64,000 bases of DNA from positions 2,980,501 through 3,044,500 of the forward strand of contig NZ_CP095049.1 of the NCBI RefSeq assembly GCF_022919135.1. The letters run 5' to 3'. A program made the position numbers and the translations under genes. The DNA comes from Hymenobacter cellulosivorans (GTDB lineage: Bacteria; Bacteroidota; Bacteroidia; Cytophagales; Hymenobacteraceae). Below the pieces are notes generated by a model that saw only the letters and a list, made by a program, of their open reading frames with translations, was not told the DNA's origin and ran no database searches. Shown here piece by piece: positions 16,979 to 24,720 of the stretch; positions within the stretch are counted from its first letter, which is position 1, and each line of letters opens with the position of its first letter.

Positions 16979-17371
16979 ATGAAAGACACATATCTGCACA
17001 ACCTGGGCTTTGTGCCATTGGTCCCCAGTTACTCCCTGTTCACCTCCAACCGCAGCGGGGAAGGAGCCTACATTCCGCCGACGGACGTGCGTTACCAGCA
17101 CATTTACACGGCTCAGGATGGAGCGACGCTGTTCGTGTACTCCTGGTTGCACGAGCCGGGCTACATGCTGACCACCTGCGAGAATATTTCCTCGATGAGC
17201 CAAATCGTGGCGGAGCTCGACTCGGATGACCCAGCGCTGCTCCTGCAGCAGATTGAAGCGTTTTTCGGGCTGCACGGCGGCGTGGCTTTGTCGTTAATGC
17301 AGGACGCCCAAACCAATCTTCAGGCCTTACACCTGCAAACGGGCACCCAAGCCCGCGAACAAGCCGCCTAA
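16979..17371 (+). CDS. Hypothetical protein, 130 aa
   Basis: Unrecognised. Starts MKDTYLHNLGFVPLVPSYSL at an ATG 10 bp after a purine-rich AAAAGACGA stretch. The protein looks globular and cytoplasmic, with an N-terminal segment of short strands (IYTAQDGATLFVYSWLH), an acidic helix (SQIVAELDSDDPALLLQQIE) and a Gln-rich tail. No signal peptide or TM. A bidirectional hairpin follows between it and the convergent SpoIIAA-like gene. The region Y-Q-H-I-Y to C-E-N-I could be a small ligand-binding fold, but nothing diagnostic is visible. Confidence 0.6.
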   Translation: MKDTYLHNLGFVPLVPSYSLFTSNRSGEGAYIPPTDVRYQHIYTAQDGATLFVYSWLHEPGYMLTTCENISSMSQIVAELDSDDPALLLQQIEAFFGLHGGVALSLMQDAQTNLQALHLQTGTQAREQAA

Positions 17372-17442
17372 TTCTGTCTGTTTCCTTTCTGAGCTATACC
17401 CAAACAAACTTTCCGCTGGTAAAGAACGCAGAGCTTTTTACC

Positions 17443-17484
17443 ACAACAAAGGGCCAACACGTAGCAGTGTTGGCCCTTTGTTGT
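17443..17484. terminator. Bidirectional terminator
   Basis: 18-bp perfect stem (17443-17460 with 17467-17484), loop GTAGCA, between convergent genes ending at 17371 and 17513. The outer part is A/T-rich on both sides. Confidence 0.85.
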
Positions 17485-17512
17485 GTACTATGCACTATAA
17501 AGCAGTGAAGCG

Positions 17513-17950
17513 TCAGGCGGTCGTGCGCAGCCACTCATAGGCCGTAGCCAGATCATCGAATGTGACGACCATGGGGCGGGTTACGAACTGCATAGCCTTG
17601 TCCATGGATTTGCGGGCCCGCCAATGGGGAGGATACACCCAGGCCACGTACCGTACGCCGCCGCGGGCCAGCTGGTCGTAGTAGTGGCCGCCCACCCAGG
17701 CCGCGCCTTTGTCCCAGTCGGAAGTTACCTGACTGTTGTCGTTAAGCATTTTGGTGCAGGGGTGCTGCTGCAGCAAGCGTAGTACTACGTCGCCCCCCGT
17801 GACGGCCGAAACCTCGTTGTGCTGTCCCTTCCATTCCACGTACAGCCACTGGTTGAGGATATCATACGAAATAGAGAGGGAAGGCGTATCGTAGAGGATT
17901 TCCATCCAGGGGTCGGGTGAAAGGGGAACTCCAATATACGGAAACACCAT
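17513..17950 (-). CDS. SpoIIAA/STAS-like hypothetical protein
   Basis: A 145-residue protein from the far upstream Met at 17950, or 130 residues from MEILYDTPSLSISYDILNQW at 17905, which matches the paralogue at 12190-12615 better. Core features are SISYD, WLYVEWKG, HPCTKMLNDNSQVTSDW and a final helix ATAYEWLRTTA. The pattern of a hydrophobic strand, L-N-D-N and W resembles the SpoIIAA-like/STAS fold found in many Bacteroidota multicopy proteins. No membrane segment. Role unknown. Confidence 0.65.
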   Translation of the reverse strand: MVFPYIGVPLSPDPWMEILYDTPSLSISYDILNQWLYVEWKGQHNEVSAVTGGDVVLRLLQQHPCTKMLNDNSQVTSDWDKGAAWVGGHYYDQLARGGVRYVAWVYPPHWRARKSMDKAMQFVTRPMVVTFDDLATAYEWLRTTA

Positions 17951-18071
17951 CCGGAAAAGAAGTCTTACGAACCTAAACGGTAGACTATTCTTGGCAGTCT
18001 AAGCTGAACGGTACCCACCCTGAAAGCAGGCTGAGCAGTCGAGCTTCGCCGGATGGGGCACTGGGCCGCCC

Positions 18072-19007
18072 TTATTCCCGCACTACGCGTCGCATGACGC
18101 TGCCCGTGGCCGTGGTGACTTGGAGGATATAGGTATCGGGGGCCAGACGGCTCAGGTCAACATCGTAGGAACGGACGCCAGCGGGCACTTGGCCGGTTTG
18201 CACTTCTTCCCCGCGGCTGTTGCGCACCGAAATCCGGGCCGCCGCGCTGCTGGCCCCCGTGTAGATGGTAAAATGCGCCGGTGTGGGGTTGGGAGCAATG
18301 CTGAGTTCCGGAGCTGTCTTGGCCGCGGCTGGCGTCACCCTAACGGGAACAGCCGCCGAAGCCGCCACGCAGCTGCCCGGATTGATAACCAGCACCGTGT
18401 ACGACCCGCTGGTAGTAGCGGTATACGTATTGCTGGTGGCCTCCCGGATGAGCTGGCCATTGTTGAAAAACTGGTAGGTAGCTCCTTCGGTACCACCGCT
18501 GGCTGTTAGGGTTACGGCACCGCCATTGCCAAACGTGGTTGGGCCGCTGGCCGTCAGTATGGGGCTGGGTAGCGTGTGGAGCACCAGAAACGTGCTGGCC
18601 GACAAGCCCGTGGTGCCGCTGGCCGTCAGATGGTTAGTGATGGTGTAGGCCCCGGCCCGGCTGCGGGCCAGATCTACGACGCCCGTGGTCGGATTGATGC
18701 TCAGGCCCGCCGGACTGGCCGAAAACGTACCAGCCTGCGCTCCGTTGGCCCAGGCGGGCACGAGCTGACCCACTGTGCCAGCGCAGCGGCTCCCGCCATC
18801 GTAGGCAAAAAGTGCCCCCGCAAAGGCCGGGGCAGTGCTCCCGCCCGCCGACTCGGAGAAGGCCACGTGGTCAGAATCCAGGGCTTGGGCGCGCATTGCT
18901 CGGGCCATCATCAACAGGCTGAGCAAAATAATGGCGTGGCTCCACCAGGAGGCCACGCTGTCGAGAACGTGAGAAGTAGTGGTTGGAATAGGAGACAGGG
19001 CACGCAT
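18072..19007 (-). CDS. T9SS-sorted secreted protein with Ig-like repeat
   Basis: A 311-residue protein starting at the ATG at 19007 (MRALSPIPTTTSHVLDSVAS); an upstream Met at 19064 would add 19 residues. The hydrophobic segment HAIILLSLLMMARA ending in AQA is the signal peptide, preceded by a long n-region. The mature part is Ser/Thr/Gly/Ala-rich, with an Ig-like unit (GGAVTLTASGGTEGATYQFF to CVAASAAVPVRV). It ends with a T9SS type A sorting domain (LSIAPNPTPAHFTIYTG to VMRRVVRE). It should be secreted and surface-anchored. Upstream it carries the same 23-nt motif as the gene at 22927-23328, suggesting co-regulation by the two-component system just downstream. Confidence 0.8.
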   Translation of the reverse strand: MRALSPIPTTTSHVLDSVASWWSHAIILLSLLMMARAMRAQALDSDHVAFSESAGGSTAPAFAGALFAYDGGSRCAGTVGQLVPAWANGAQAGTFSASPAGLSINPTTGVVDLARSRAGAYTITNHLTASGTTGLSASTFLVLHTLPSPILTASGPTTFGNGGAVTLTASGGTEGATYQFFNNGQLIREATSNTYTATTSGSYTVLVINPGSCVAASAAVPVRVTPAAAKTAPELSIAPNPTPAHFTIYTGASSAAARISVRNSRGEEVQTGQVPAGVRSYDVDLSRLAPDTYILQVTTATGSVMRRVVRE

Positions 19008-19076
19008 AGCGCAGGCGTTAGGTGAAGGTCGCGCGGTACCGGAGTACTGCAGGTTAGTGCACAACGCTACTGCCTA

Positions 19077-19099
19077 AACATGATGTGAATATGATAAGC
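19077..19099 (-). promoter_or_regulatory. Shared regulatory motif, copy 1
   Basis: On the - strand this 23-nt site starts GCTTATCATATTCACATCAT. It equals 23376-23398 at 22 of 23 positions. It holds the direct repeat ATCAT ... ATCAT with an 11-bp period, the spacing typical for OmpR/PhoB-class regulators. It lies 70 bp before the start at 19007. Confidence 0.6.
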
Positions 19100-19169
19100 A
19101 ACGCCTCGCTCAGCCCACCGGAAGGGACTAAAAAGCTGTTTTTAGCCCTGATTAGCCCCAATCCGGCAT

Positions 19170-20486
19170 TTACTGAGCCGGAAAAAAAAGCAGAAAAGAA
19201 GTACCCAGGCCTTCAATAGAGTTGACCTCGATGCGGATGCCGTGCAGGTCGGCAATGGTGCGGACAATGGACAAGCCCAGGCCGTAGCTGTCCGGGTCGG
19301 TGGTGCTGCCCTTGTCGAAGCGGTGAAACAGGCGTGGCAACTGCTCCTTCCTGATGCCCCGGCCGGTGTCGCGCACTTCCAACACGTAGCCGCCCGGTGC
19401 CGGCCGGCCCAGCAGCATGATTTGCCCACCCTCCCGGTTGTACTTGATGGCGTTGCTAACCAGGTTGAAGAGCAGGGTAAAGAGCAAGCCGCGGTTGGCG
19501 GCCGGCACCACAAAATCGGGCTGCACTTCCTGGCTGAGCGAGAGGTTGAGCACGGCCAGCCGGTCCTGCACTTCCTCGCTCACCTCAGCCACCAGCTGCC
19601 CCAACGATACGCTTTCGGTGCGCGGAAACTGGTCGTTTTCAATTTTAGAAATCATCAGCAGCGACTTGATAATAGTCCGCAGCCGGTGCACCGTGCGCTG
19701 CGACTCCACGACCCGCAACAGGTTTTCATCCGACAGACTTTCGTCGCTGAGCATATTGTCGAAACGGTACTGCAGGGCAGCCAGCGGGGTTAGCAACTCG
19801 TGGGACGCGTCGGCAATAAACTTGCGTTCCTTGGAAAACGAAGCCTGAATGGTGGTCATCATTTCTCGCAGGCTCTCGTCGAGGTAGCGGAAATCGTCGG
19901 TGCTGGTCGGGATAGGCGTGAAGTTGAAAGCGGCCGGGTGGTGGGCATTCTTAAGCCGTTGCCGGATGATGGTGTAGAATGGCTCCAGCAGGTAGCGAAA
20001 AAAGGCCAGGTCGGCCAGCGTCGTCAGGGCCACAGCTACCAGCAGAATGTAGAAGGCGTAGGTGCGGAAGTTGCGCTCCGTCTCGTCGATGCTGCCCGTG
20101 CTGCGCCCGATTTCGAGCAGGTAGTACTTCGGGCCCTGGGCAAAAGAGTAGCTCAGCACCCGGTATTCCACGATTTCATCTTCCACGGCCCGCTTCGAGT
20201 CCTCAATCACGTCGATGCGCGGTCCGGGCGGTATTTCCTCGAGCGAAATAAACTCCTCCTTGAGCAGGTTGTAGCTGCCGTACGACGACTGGTCGCCCTC
20301 GATAAAGGTAGAAATACCGTTGCGGCGAATCAGGCGCAGCACCTTTTCCTTCTTCTGGGCCAGCCGGTTATCCGTCGATACTAGGGCCAGCTGGCTCATC
20401 ACCGGTGGCAGCACACCTACCAGCAGTAGCAGAATGGCTACCCGCGACAGGGCATTGAACAAGCTGAATTTGGTGCTGAGCTTCAA
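19170..20486 (-). CDS. Sensor histidine kinase (HisKA class)
   Basis: A 438-residue membrane kinase. TM1 at about residues 14-32, a ~105-residue sensor domain outside the membrane, TM2 at ~144-166, a linker, HisKA with phosphoacceptor H229 (FIADASHELLTPLAALQYRF), and HATPase_c with NLVSNAIKYNREGG (N), DTGRGI (G1) and GLGLSIVRTIADLHG (G2). No HAMP domain is obvious. It pairs with the OmpR-type regulator encoded 167 bp upstream in the same direction (20654-21328). The position beside exported basic proteins and an outer-membrane barrel suggests envelope monitoring (inference). Confidence 0.92.
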   Translation of the reverse strand: MKLSTKFSLFNALSRVAILLLLVGVLPPVMSQLALVSTDNRLAQKKEKVLRLIRRNGISTFIEGDQSSYGSYNLLKEEFISLEEIPPGPRIDVIEDSKRAVEDEIVEYRVLSYSFAQGPKYYLLEIGRSTGSIDETERNFRTYAFYILLVAVALTTLADLAFFRYLLEPFYTIIRQRLKNAHHPAAFNFTPIPTSTDDFRYLDESLREMMTTIQASFSKERKFIADASHELLTPLAALQYRFDNMLSDESLSDENLLRVVESQRTVHRLRTIIKSLLMISKIENDQFPRTESVSLGQLVAEVSEEVQDRLAVLNLSLSQEVQPDFVVPAANRGLLFTLLFNLVSNAIKYNREGGQIMLLGRPAPGGYVLEVRDTGRGIRKEQLPRLFHRFDKGSTTDPDSYGLGLSIVRTIADLHGIRIEVNSIEGLGTSFLLFFPAQ

Positions 20487-20653
20487 AAGGAAAAGGTTTT
20501 AGGCGGCGTCCCGCGGCCCAACGGGCTACAGCAAGCAGTCCATGGCCTGGTTATACCGAGCGGAGTCGAAGCCTGCCGACTGCCAAAGTAACTTAATTCC
20601 TCCTGCGGGAACGATGCTTCGGCTCTGCTGAGCAGAACGTGCTGATTGTAACT

Positions 20654-21328
20654 TCACAGCCGGGCCCGGTAGCCCACGCCGCGCACGGTTTCGAGCCACT
20701 CCACGTCGGCCAGCAGCCCGAGCTTCTTGCGCAGATTTTTGATGTGGGCGTCAATGTAGTTGGAGTCGAAGCCCGCCTCGGGCAGGTTGCCCCAGATATG
20801 CTCGGTGAGCTGCAGGCGGGTCATGACCCGGTTTTTGTGCAGTACCAAGTAGCTCAGCACATCAAATTCCTTGACCGACAGGCTGACTTCCTGACCCTGG
20901 TGCAGCAGGCGGCGCGTTTGCAGGTCCAGCTCGAAAGCGCCGCAGCCCACCAACGGTTTGTGCAGCCCGAAGCGGCGGCGTGTGATGGCGTGCATACGGG
21001 CCAGCAGTTCGGGCAGGGAAAAGGGCTTGGCCAGGTAATCATCGGCCCCCAGCTCCAGGCCACCAATCCGGTCTTCCACCGCGCCGCGAGCCGTCAGGAT
21101 GATAACGGCGGCCGTCAGATCGTTCTGTTTGGCCTCGGCCAGCACGTCGAGCCCGTCGCCGTCGGGCAGGCCCAGGTCCAGCAGCACGAAGTCGAAGGGC
21201 GTATCGGCCAGGTGGGTACGGGCCTCACGGGCGGTGCGGGCCACCGTGCAGGTAAAGTTTTGCTGGTGCAGGAAGATGCCCAGCTCGCGGGCCAGGGTGC
21301 GCTCATCTTCCACGATAAGAACGGTCAT
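20654..21328 (-). CDS. OmpR/PhoB-family response regulator
   Basis: A 224-residue regulator. The receiver domain has E7-D8, phosphoacceptor D51 (FDFVLLDLGLPDGDGLDVLA) and the conserved Lys in DDYLAKPFSLPELLAR. The trans_reg_C winged helix (about residues 125-222) contains VSLSVKEFDVLSYLVLHKNR and DAHIKNLRKKLG. It lies 22 bp downstream of the beta-barrel gene at 21351-22403 and upstream of its kinase. Regulators of this class bind direct repeats about 11 bp apart, which fits the ATCAT repeats at 19077-19099 and 23376-23398. Confidence 0.93.
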   Translation of the reverse strand: MTVLIVEDERTLARELGIFLHQQNFTCTVARTAREARTHLADTPFDFVLLDLGLPDGDGLDVLAEAKQNDLTAAVIILTARGAVEDRIGGLELGADDYLAKPFSLPELLARMHAITRRRFGLHKPLVGCGAFELDLQTRRLLHQGQEVSLSVKEFDVLSYLVLHKNRVMTRLQLTEHIWGNLPEAGFDSNYIDAHIKNLRKKLGLLADVEWLETVRGVGYRARL

Positions 21329-21350
21329 GGTAGGTCGAAAGGCGGCGGGT

Positions 21351-22403
21351 TTACAGCGTGAAGGCCACGCTGGTCGTGAAGTAGGAACGGGCGCGGCTCA
21401 CGTCGTCGGGCAGCAAATTGACTGGGATGGAATACCGCCAGGCCGCCTGCACGGCCACCGCGCCCAGGTGGTAGGTCGCGGGCACGCGCAGCTCGTAATT
21501 AAGCACTCGGAAGCGTGTCACCGGAGTTTCGGTCGTCGTGGTAATGGTTGTGCTGCCCCCGCCGCCGTTTCCTTTCCCGTTGCCTTTTCCATTGCCTTTG
21601 ATGTTACCGCGTACAACCTGCTGCTCGATGCTGGTTTCGATGAAATGCTGGGTGCCCGCCATCATGCTCAGGCGCGGCTCAATGGCCACGTAGGCTTTGG
21701 GCGTAAACACCTTGTCGATTTCGAAGTAGCGGGAGTTGTCGAGCACCAGGAAAAAGTCGTTGCTTTCCCCAAACAGGTAGGCCGCGTTCAGGCGCGAATA
21801 CACGTAGCCCCAATCTAAGCCCACGTAGGCGTCGATGGAATTATTGACGCTGGACTTTACCAGTGGGCTGTTGCGGGCGAAGAAAAAGTGGGAGTAGCTC
21901 AGCGAGGCATCCACCTTTTTGGACAGGTCCCCGTCCCAGCCCACCGCCACGTCGGTTTCGTCGATAAAGCTGGAAGTGTCAAACAGATTGTAGCCCACCA
22001 CCGAGCCCCAGATGCCGTAGCGGCTGGTGTAGCTGAGCTCCCCAGCCGTATAGGGAAAGCGCGTGGTTTGGGTGCGGCCAAAAAACGAGGAATTGGTGCC
22101 GTAGCTCAGCTCGGCCCGCAAACTGCCGCGCGGTTCCGCTTTGGACGGAACCGGAGCAATGGGCGGCGGCGGTGGGGGCGGAACCGGCTTGGCAGGAGCT
22201 TTAATCGGCGCTTTCACCGGGGCCTTCACCGGCGTTTTGACAACCGGCGGCACAGGTACTTTTTTCTTGGGTGGCGTTGTGGTGGCGCGGGGTTTGGGTT
22301 TACTGGTGCCCGTACTCTGACCGGCTGCGGTTCCGGCTGAGCCCAGCAGCCCCGCCAAAATCAGCAGCCCCAGCAAACGAGGCAAGCCAAGTAAAGAAAC
22401 CAT
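21351..22403 (-). CDS. Outer-membrane beta-barrel protein with Pro-rich linker
   Basis: A 350-residue exported protein. The signal peptide (MVSLLGLPRLLGLLILAGLL) ends near a QST cleavage region. Residues ~35-85 are a Pro/Lys/Ala linker with repeated P-V-K-A / P-I-K-A units. Residues ~95-350 have alternating strands (RGSLRAELSYGTNSSFFGRT, VDASLSYSHFFF, AYLFGESNDFFLVLDNSRYF), ending in a hydrophobic strand FTTSVAFTL, as in outer-membrane barrels. An internal KGNG tandem (about residues 263-276) is probably an extracellular loop. The Pro/Lys linker could span peptidoglycan. No named family recognised. Part of the same-strand group 23328-19170. Confidence 0.7.
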   Translation of the reverse strand: MVSLLGLPRLLGLLILAGLLGSAGTAAGQSTGTSKPKPRATTTPPKKKVPVPPVVKTPVKAPVKAPIKAPAKPVPPPPPPPIAPVPSKAEPRGSLRAELSYGTNSSFFGRTQTTRFPYTAGELSYTSRYGIWGSVVGYNLFDTSSFIDETDVAVGWDGDLSKKVDASLSYSHFFFARNSPLVKSSVNNSIDAYVGLDWGYVYSRLNAAYLFGESNDFFLVLDNSRYFEIDKVFTPKAYVAIEPRLSMMAGTQHFIETSIEQQVVRGNIKGNGKGNGKGNGGGGSTTITTTTETPVTRFRVLNYELRVPATYHLGAVAVQAAWRYSIPVNLLPDDVSRARSYFTTSVAFTL

Positions 22404-22423
22404 ATGCTCTCAGTCAGTGGTGT

Positions 22424-22789
22424 TTAGTGCCCGCGGCCGTGCCCCCGTCCAGCTCCGCCGCCCCGGCTACCACCGTTGCTGCTACTGCTGCGGGCACTGC
22501 GGCCACCTTCGGCGCTTCTACTGCTACTACTACGAGCACTACGGGCCGAGCGTTCGGGCCGGTCGCCGCGGGCTGAGTGATCCGTCGAGCGGCCAAACAA
22601 GCCGCCGCCTTCCACCCGCTGGGGCTTGCTTTGCGGCTTGCTCTGAGGCACCACTTTTACTGGCGGCGCCGCCCCGTCCCGCCGCGGCTTGTCGCCTTGT
22701 TCGTCCACAGCCCCTGGGTGATGGGCCTGGCCGGGCAAGGCTGCCGTCAGCAGCACCAGCATACACAGCAAACGAATTAGAATAGTCAT
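22424..22789 (-). CDS. Exported Arg/Ser/Gly-rich basic protein
   Basis: A 121-residue product from the ATG at 22789 (MTILIRLLCMLVLLTAALPG), with a signal peptide ending near GQAHH. The mature part is low complexity. It starts with a Pro/Lys/Gln region (VKVVPQSKPQSKPQRVEGGG), then repeats of R-S-A-R-S and S-S-S, and finishes with GGGAGRGHGRGH. It is strongly basic and likely disordered. It lies 20 bp upstream of the barrel protein gene, so the two are probably co-transcribed. It may bind anionic envelope polymers or nucleic acid, but that is speculation. Its reality is supported by the signal peptide and operon position more than by composition. Confidence 0.6.
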   Translation of the reverse strand: MTILIRLLCMLVLLTAALPGQAHHPGAVDEQGDKPRRDGAAPPVKVVPQSKPQSKPQRVEGGGLFGRSTDHSARGDRPERSARSARSSSSRSAEGGRSARSSSSNGGSRGGGAGRGHGRGH

Positions 22790-22926
22790 GAACGGGGCAA
22801 AAATAACTAGGCCCAAGGCAACCTACTGCATTTTGAGCACTCCAACACGCCCAGGTTATGAAACAGTGCCGGCCGCTCTCTGATTTAAGCCGAAATACGG
22901 CCGGCCGCTGGCCTCAACCGGCAATC

Positions 22927-23328
22927 CTAGCGCTCCGAGCGGTGAGCATTACCTCCGACACGGCTTTTCTGCGGTCCGTTGCCGCCAGCCCGTAAGGAGC
23001 CGTGCGTTCTCTCCCCACGGGCCGACCGTAGGGTGCGGTTGTCGTGGGCTGTCGAGCGGCGGGCACTGGCCACCGAGCTTACCGCGGCTCCTTTGTCGGC
23101 ACCGGTTAAAGTCGTACCCTGGGCCACGGCCTGTACCGTTTGCCCGTGGTTGACCGGGGTCGTGACTACTTCGTCCTGAATTCCGTCCTTGTTTTCGTCT
23201 CTGATTTCGGACTGCTGGGCGGGGCGTGCTTCTGATTTGTTCGGGCGGGGCGCCTTATGAGCGGGGGCTTGAGCCAGAGCGGCTACCGAGAACAACAGGG
23301 CCGCGGCGGAGCAAAGCATCTTTTTCAT
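22927..23328 (-). CDS. Small exported basic protein
   Basis: A 133-residue product with a clear signal peptide (MKKMLCSAAALLFSVAALAQ). The mature protein contains an Asp-rich loop DENKDGIQDEVV (resembling a thrombospondin-3 or EF-hand-like calcium loop) and a Thr/Val segment (TVQAVAQGTTLTGADKGAAV), then an Arg/Ser/Gly-rich tail (DNRTLRSARGERTHGSLRAG). Unrecognised family. It heads the same-strand group that continues with 22424-22789, the barrel protein and the two-component genes. The regulatory motif at 23376-23398 lies 48 bp before its start. Confidence 0.65.
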   Translation of the reverse strand: MKKMLCSAAALLFSVAALAQAPAHKAPRPNKSEARPAQQSEIRDENKDGIQDEVVTTPVNHGQTVQAVAQGTTLTGADKGAAVSSVASARRSTAHDNRTLRSARGERTHGSLRAGGNGPQKSRVGGNAHRSER

Positions 23329-23375
23329 GGGAACGAAGGCTTAATTCGAAGGATATGAATCAAACCTAGCTCGTC

Positions 23376-23398
23376 AACATGATGTGAAAATGATAAGC
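23376..23398 (-). promoter_or_regulatory. Shared regulatory motif, copy 2
   Basis: On the - strand it starts GCTTATCATTTTCACATCAT; one base differs from 19077-19099. ATCAT direct repeats 11 bp apart. It lies 48 bp before the start of the exported protein gene at 23328 that leads the two-component group. Confidence 0.6.
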
Positions 23399-23531
23399 CC
23401 CACCTTTGCTTTATCTTCCCGCCGGGCCAGCTAGTACATCCAGGTACAGTTGGGCTTAAGCTGGCCGCTTTCAGGTAAGAGCGGGCCCGCTAAACAAATG
23501 CCGATTGCCCCGGATTTATACAGGAAAACAA

Positions 23532-24554
23532 ATGGAGGTAGGAATAGATAGTTTTGCGGCCCTGCTGCTGGACAATGGCACCGGCACCCAGCTGAGCGGC
23601 TCCCAGGCCATGGGCCAGCTACTCGACCGAATCGAGCTGGCCGACCAGGTCGGACTCGATGTATTTGGTATTGGGGAGCACCACCGACCGGAATACCTCG
23701 ATTCGGCACCGGCCGTCATCCTGGCCGCCGCAGCCGCCCGTACCCGCCGGATCCGGCTGACCAGCGCCGTGACCGTGCTCAGCGCCGCCGACCCGGTGCG
23801 CGTGTTTCAGCAGTTTGCCACCCTGGATTTGATTTCGCAGGGCCGGGCCGAAATGGTGGTGGGCCGCGGCTCTTCTATCGAGGCATTTCCCCTGTTCGGC
23901 TTCGACCTCGACGATTACGATGCCCTTTTCACCGAAAAGCTGGAGTTGCTACTAGCTATTCGCAACAATGAGCGGCTGCATTGGAGCGGCAAGTTTCGGC
24001 CCGCTCTCACAGGGCAGGGTATTTATCCGCGGCCGGCGCAGAGCCAATTGCCTGTCTGGCTGGGCGTGGGCGGCACACCCCAGTCATTTGCCCGGGCCGG
24101 CATGTTGGGCTTGCCGCTGATGGTGGCTATCATCGGGGGCGAAACCCACCGCTTCCGGCCCCTGGTCGACCTTTACCGGGAGGCGGGCCGCCGGGCGGGT
24201 TTCACGCCCGAGCAGCTGCCAGTAGGGCTGCACTCCCTAGGCTACGTGGCCGAAACGACCGAAGAGGCCTTGGAGAGCTTTTACCCCGGCTATGCCCGCA
24301 CCTTCAGCAGCCGGGCCCGGGAGCGGGGTGGCCCGCCCGTTACCCGGCCCCAATTCGATGCGCAGGCCGGCCCAACTGGGGCCCTATTGGTCGGCAGCCC
24401 GGAAGAAGTTGCGGCCAAGATTAAGCGGCACAGCGACGCCTTGGGCGGCATTACGCGCGTAACTTTCCAAATGGATGTGGCTACATTGCCCCATGCTCAG
24501 CTGTTGCGGGCCATTGAGCTGCTGGGCACCCGTGTGGTGCCTTTGCTGCGCTAG
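23532..24554 (+). CDS. LLM class flavin-dependent oxidoreductase
   Basis: A 340-residue luciferase-like enzyme (FMN or F420-type TIM barrel) starting MEVGIDSFAALLLDNGTGTQ at 23532; an upstream TTG in frame adds nine residues and is less likely. Family features include VFGIGEHHRPEYLDSAPAVI, RIRLTSAVTVLSAADPVRVF, LDLISQGRAEMVVGRGSSIE and QSQLPVWLGVGG. It belongs to the MsnO8/alkanal-monooxygenase-like subgroup typical of ~340-residue proteins. Substrate unknown. It is monocistronic, oriented opposite to its neighbours, and ended by a strong terminator. Confidence 0.88.
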   Translation: MEVGIDSFAALLLDNGTGTQLSGSQAMGQLLDRIELADQVGLDVFGIGEHHRPEYLDSAPAVILAAAAARTRRIRLTSAVTVLSAADPVRVFQQFATLDLISQGRAEMVVGRGSSIEAFPLFGFDLDDYDALFTEKLELLLAIRNNERLHWSGKFRPALTGQGIYPRPAQSQLPVWLGVGGTPQSFARAGMLGLPLMVAIIGGETHRFRPLVDLYREAGRRAGFTPEQLPVGLHSLGYVAETTEEALESFYPGYARTFSSRARERGGPPVTRPQFDAQAGPTGALLVGSPEEVAAKIKRHSDALGGITRVTFQMDVATLPHAQLLRAIELLGTRVVPLLR

Positions 24555-24604
24555 GTAAAGCCCGAATCAACTGCTACCGTAGTACTATTAAGCTGTTATA
24601 AGGC

Positions 24605-24640
24605 AAAAGAGTCCGGAAACGTGGTTTTCGGACTCTTTTT
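24605..24640 (+). terminator. Rho-independent terminator
   Basis: AAAAGAGTCCGGAAAC pairs with GTTTTCGGACTCTTTT (16 bp, one G-T), followed by T8. It lies 50 bp after the LLM gene stop, and the A-rich left arm could also serve the convergent GAF gene. Confidence 0.85.
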
Positions 24641-24720
24641 TTATGCAGTGTGAAACAGAAAGGTAAGCAGGTTGCAAAGCAACCAAAAGCGTAGTCTGCT
24701 CCCTTGACGATACGTAAGGG

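Noticed and set aside
21590..21640. KGNG tandem in the barrel gene as a possible CRISPR- or minisatellite-like array
   Set aside because: Only a few 12-bp coding units in frame; no spacers or leader.
22866..22907. GCCGGCCG/CGGCCGGC hairpin between two small exported protein genes as terminator
   Set aside because: Long loop and no T tract; may arise from high GC, so not called.
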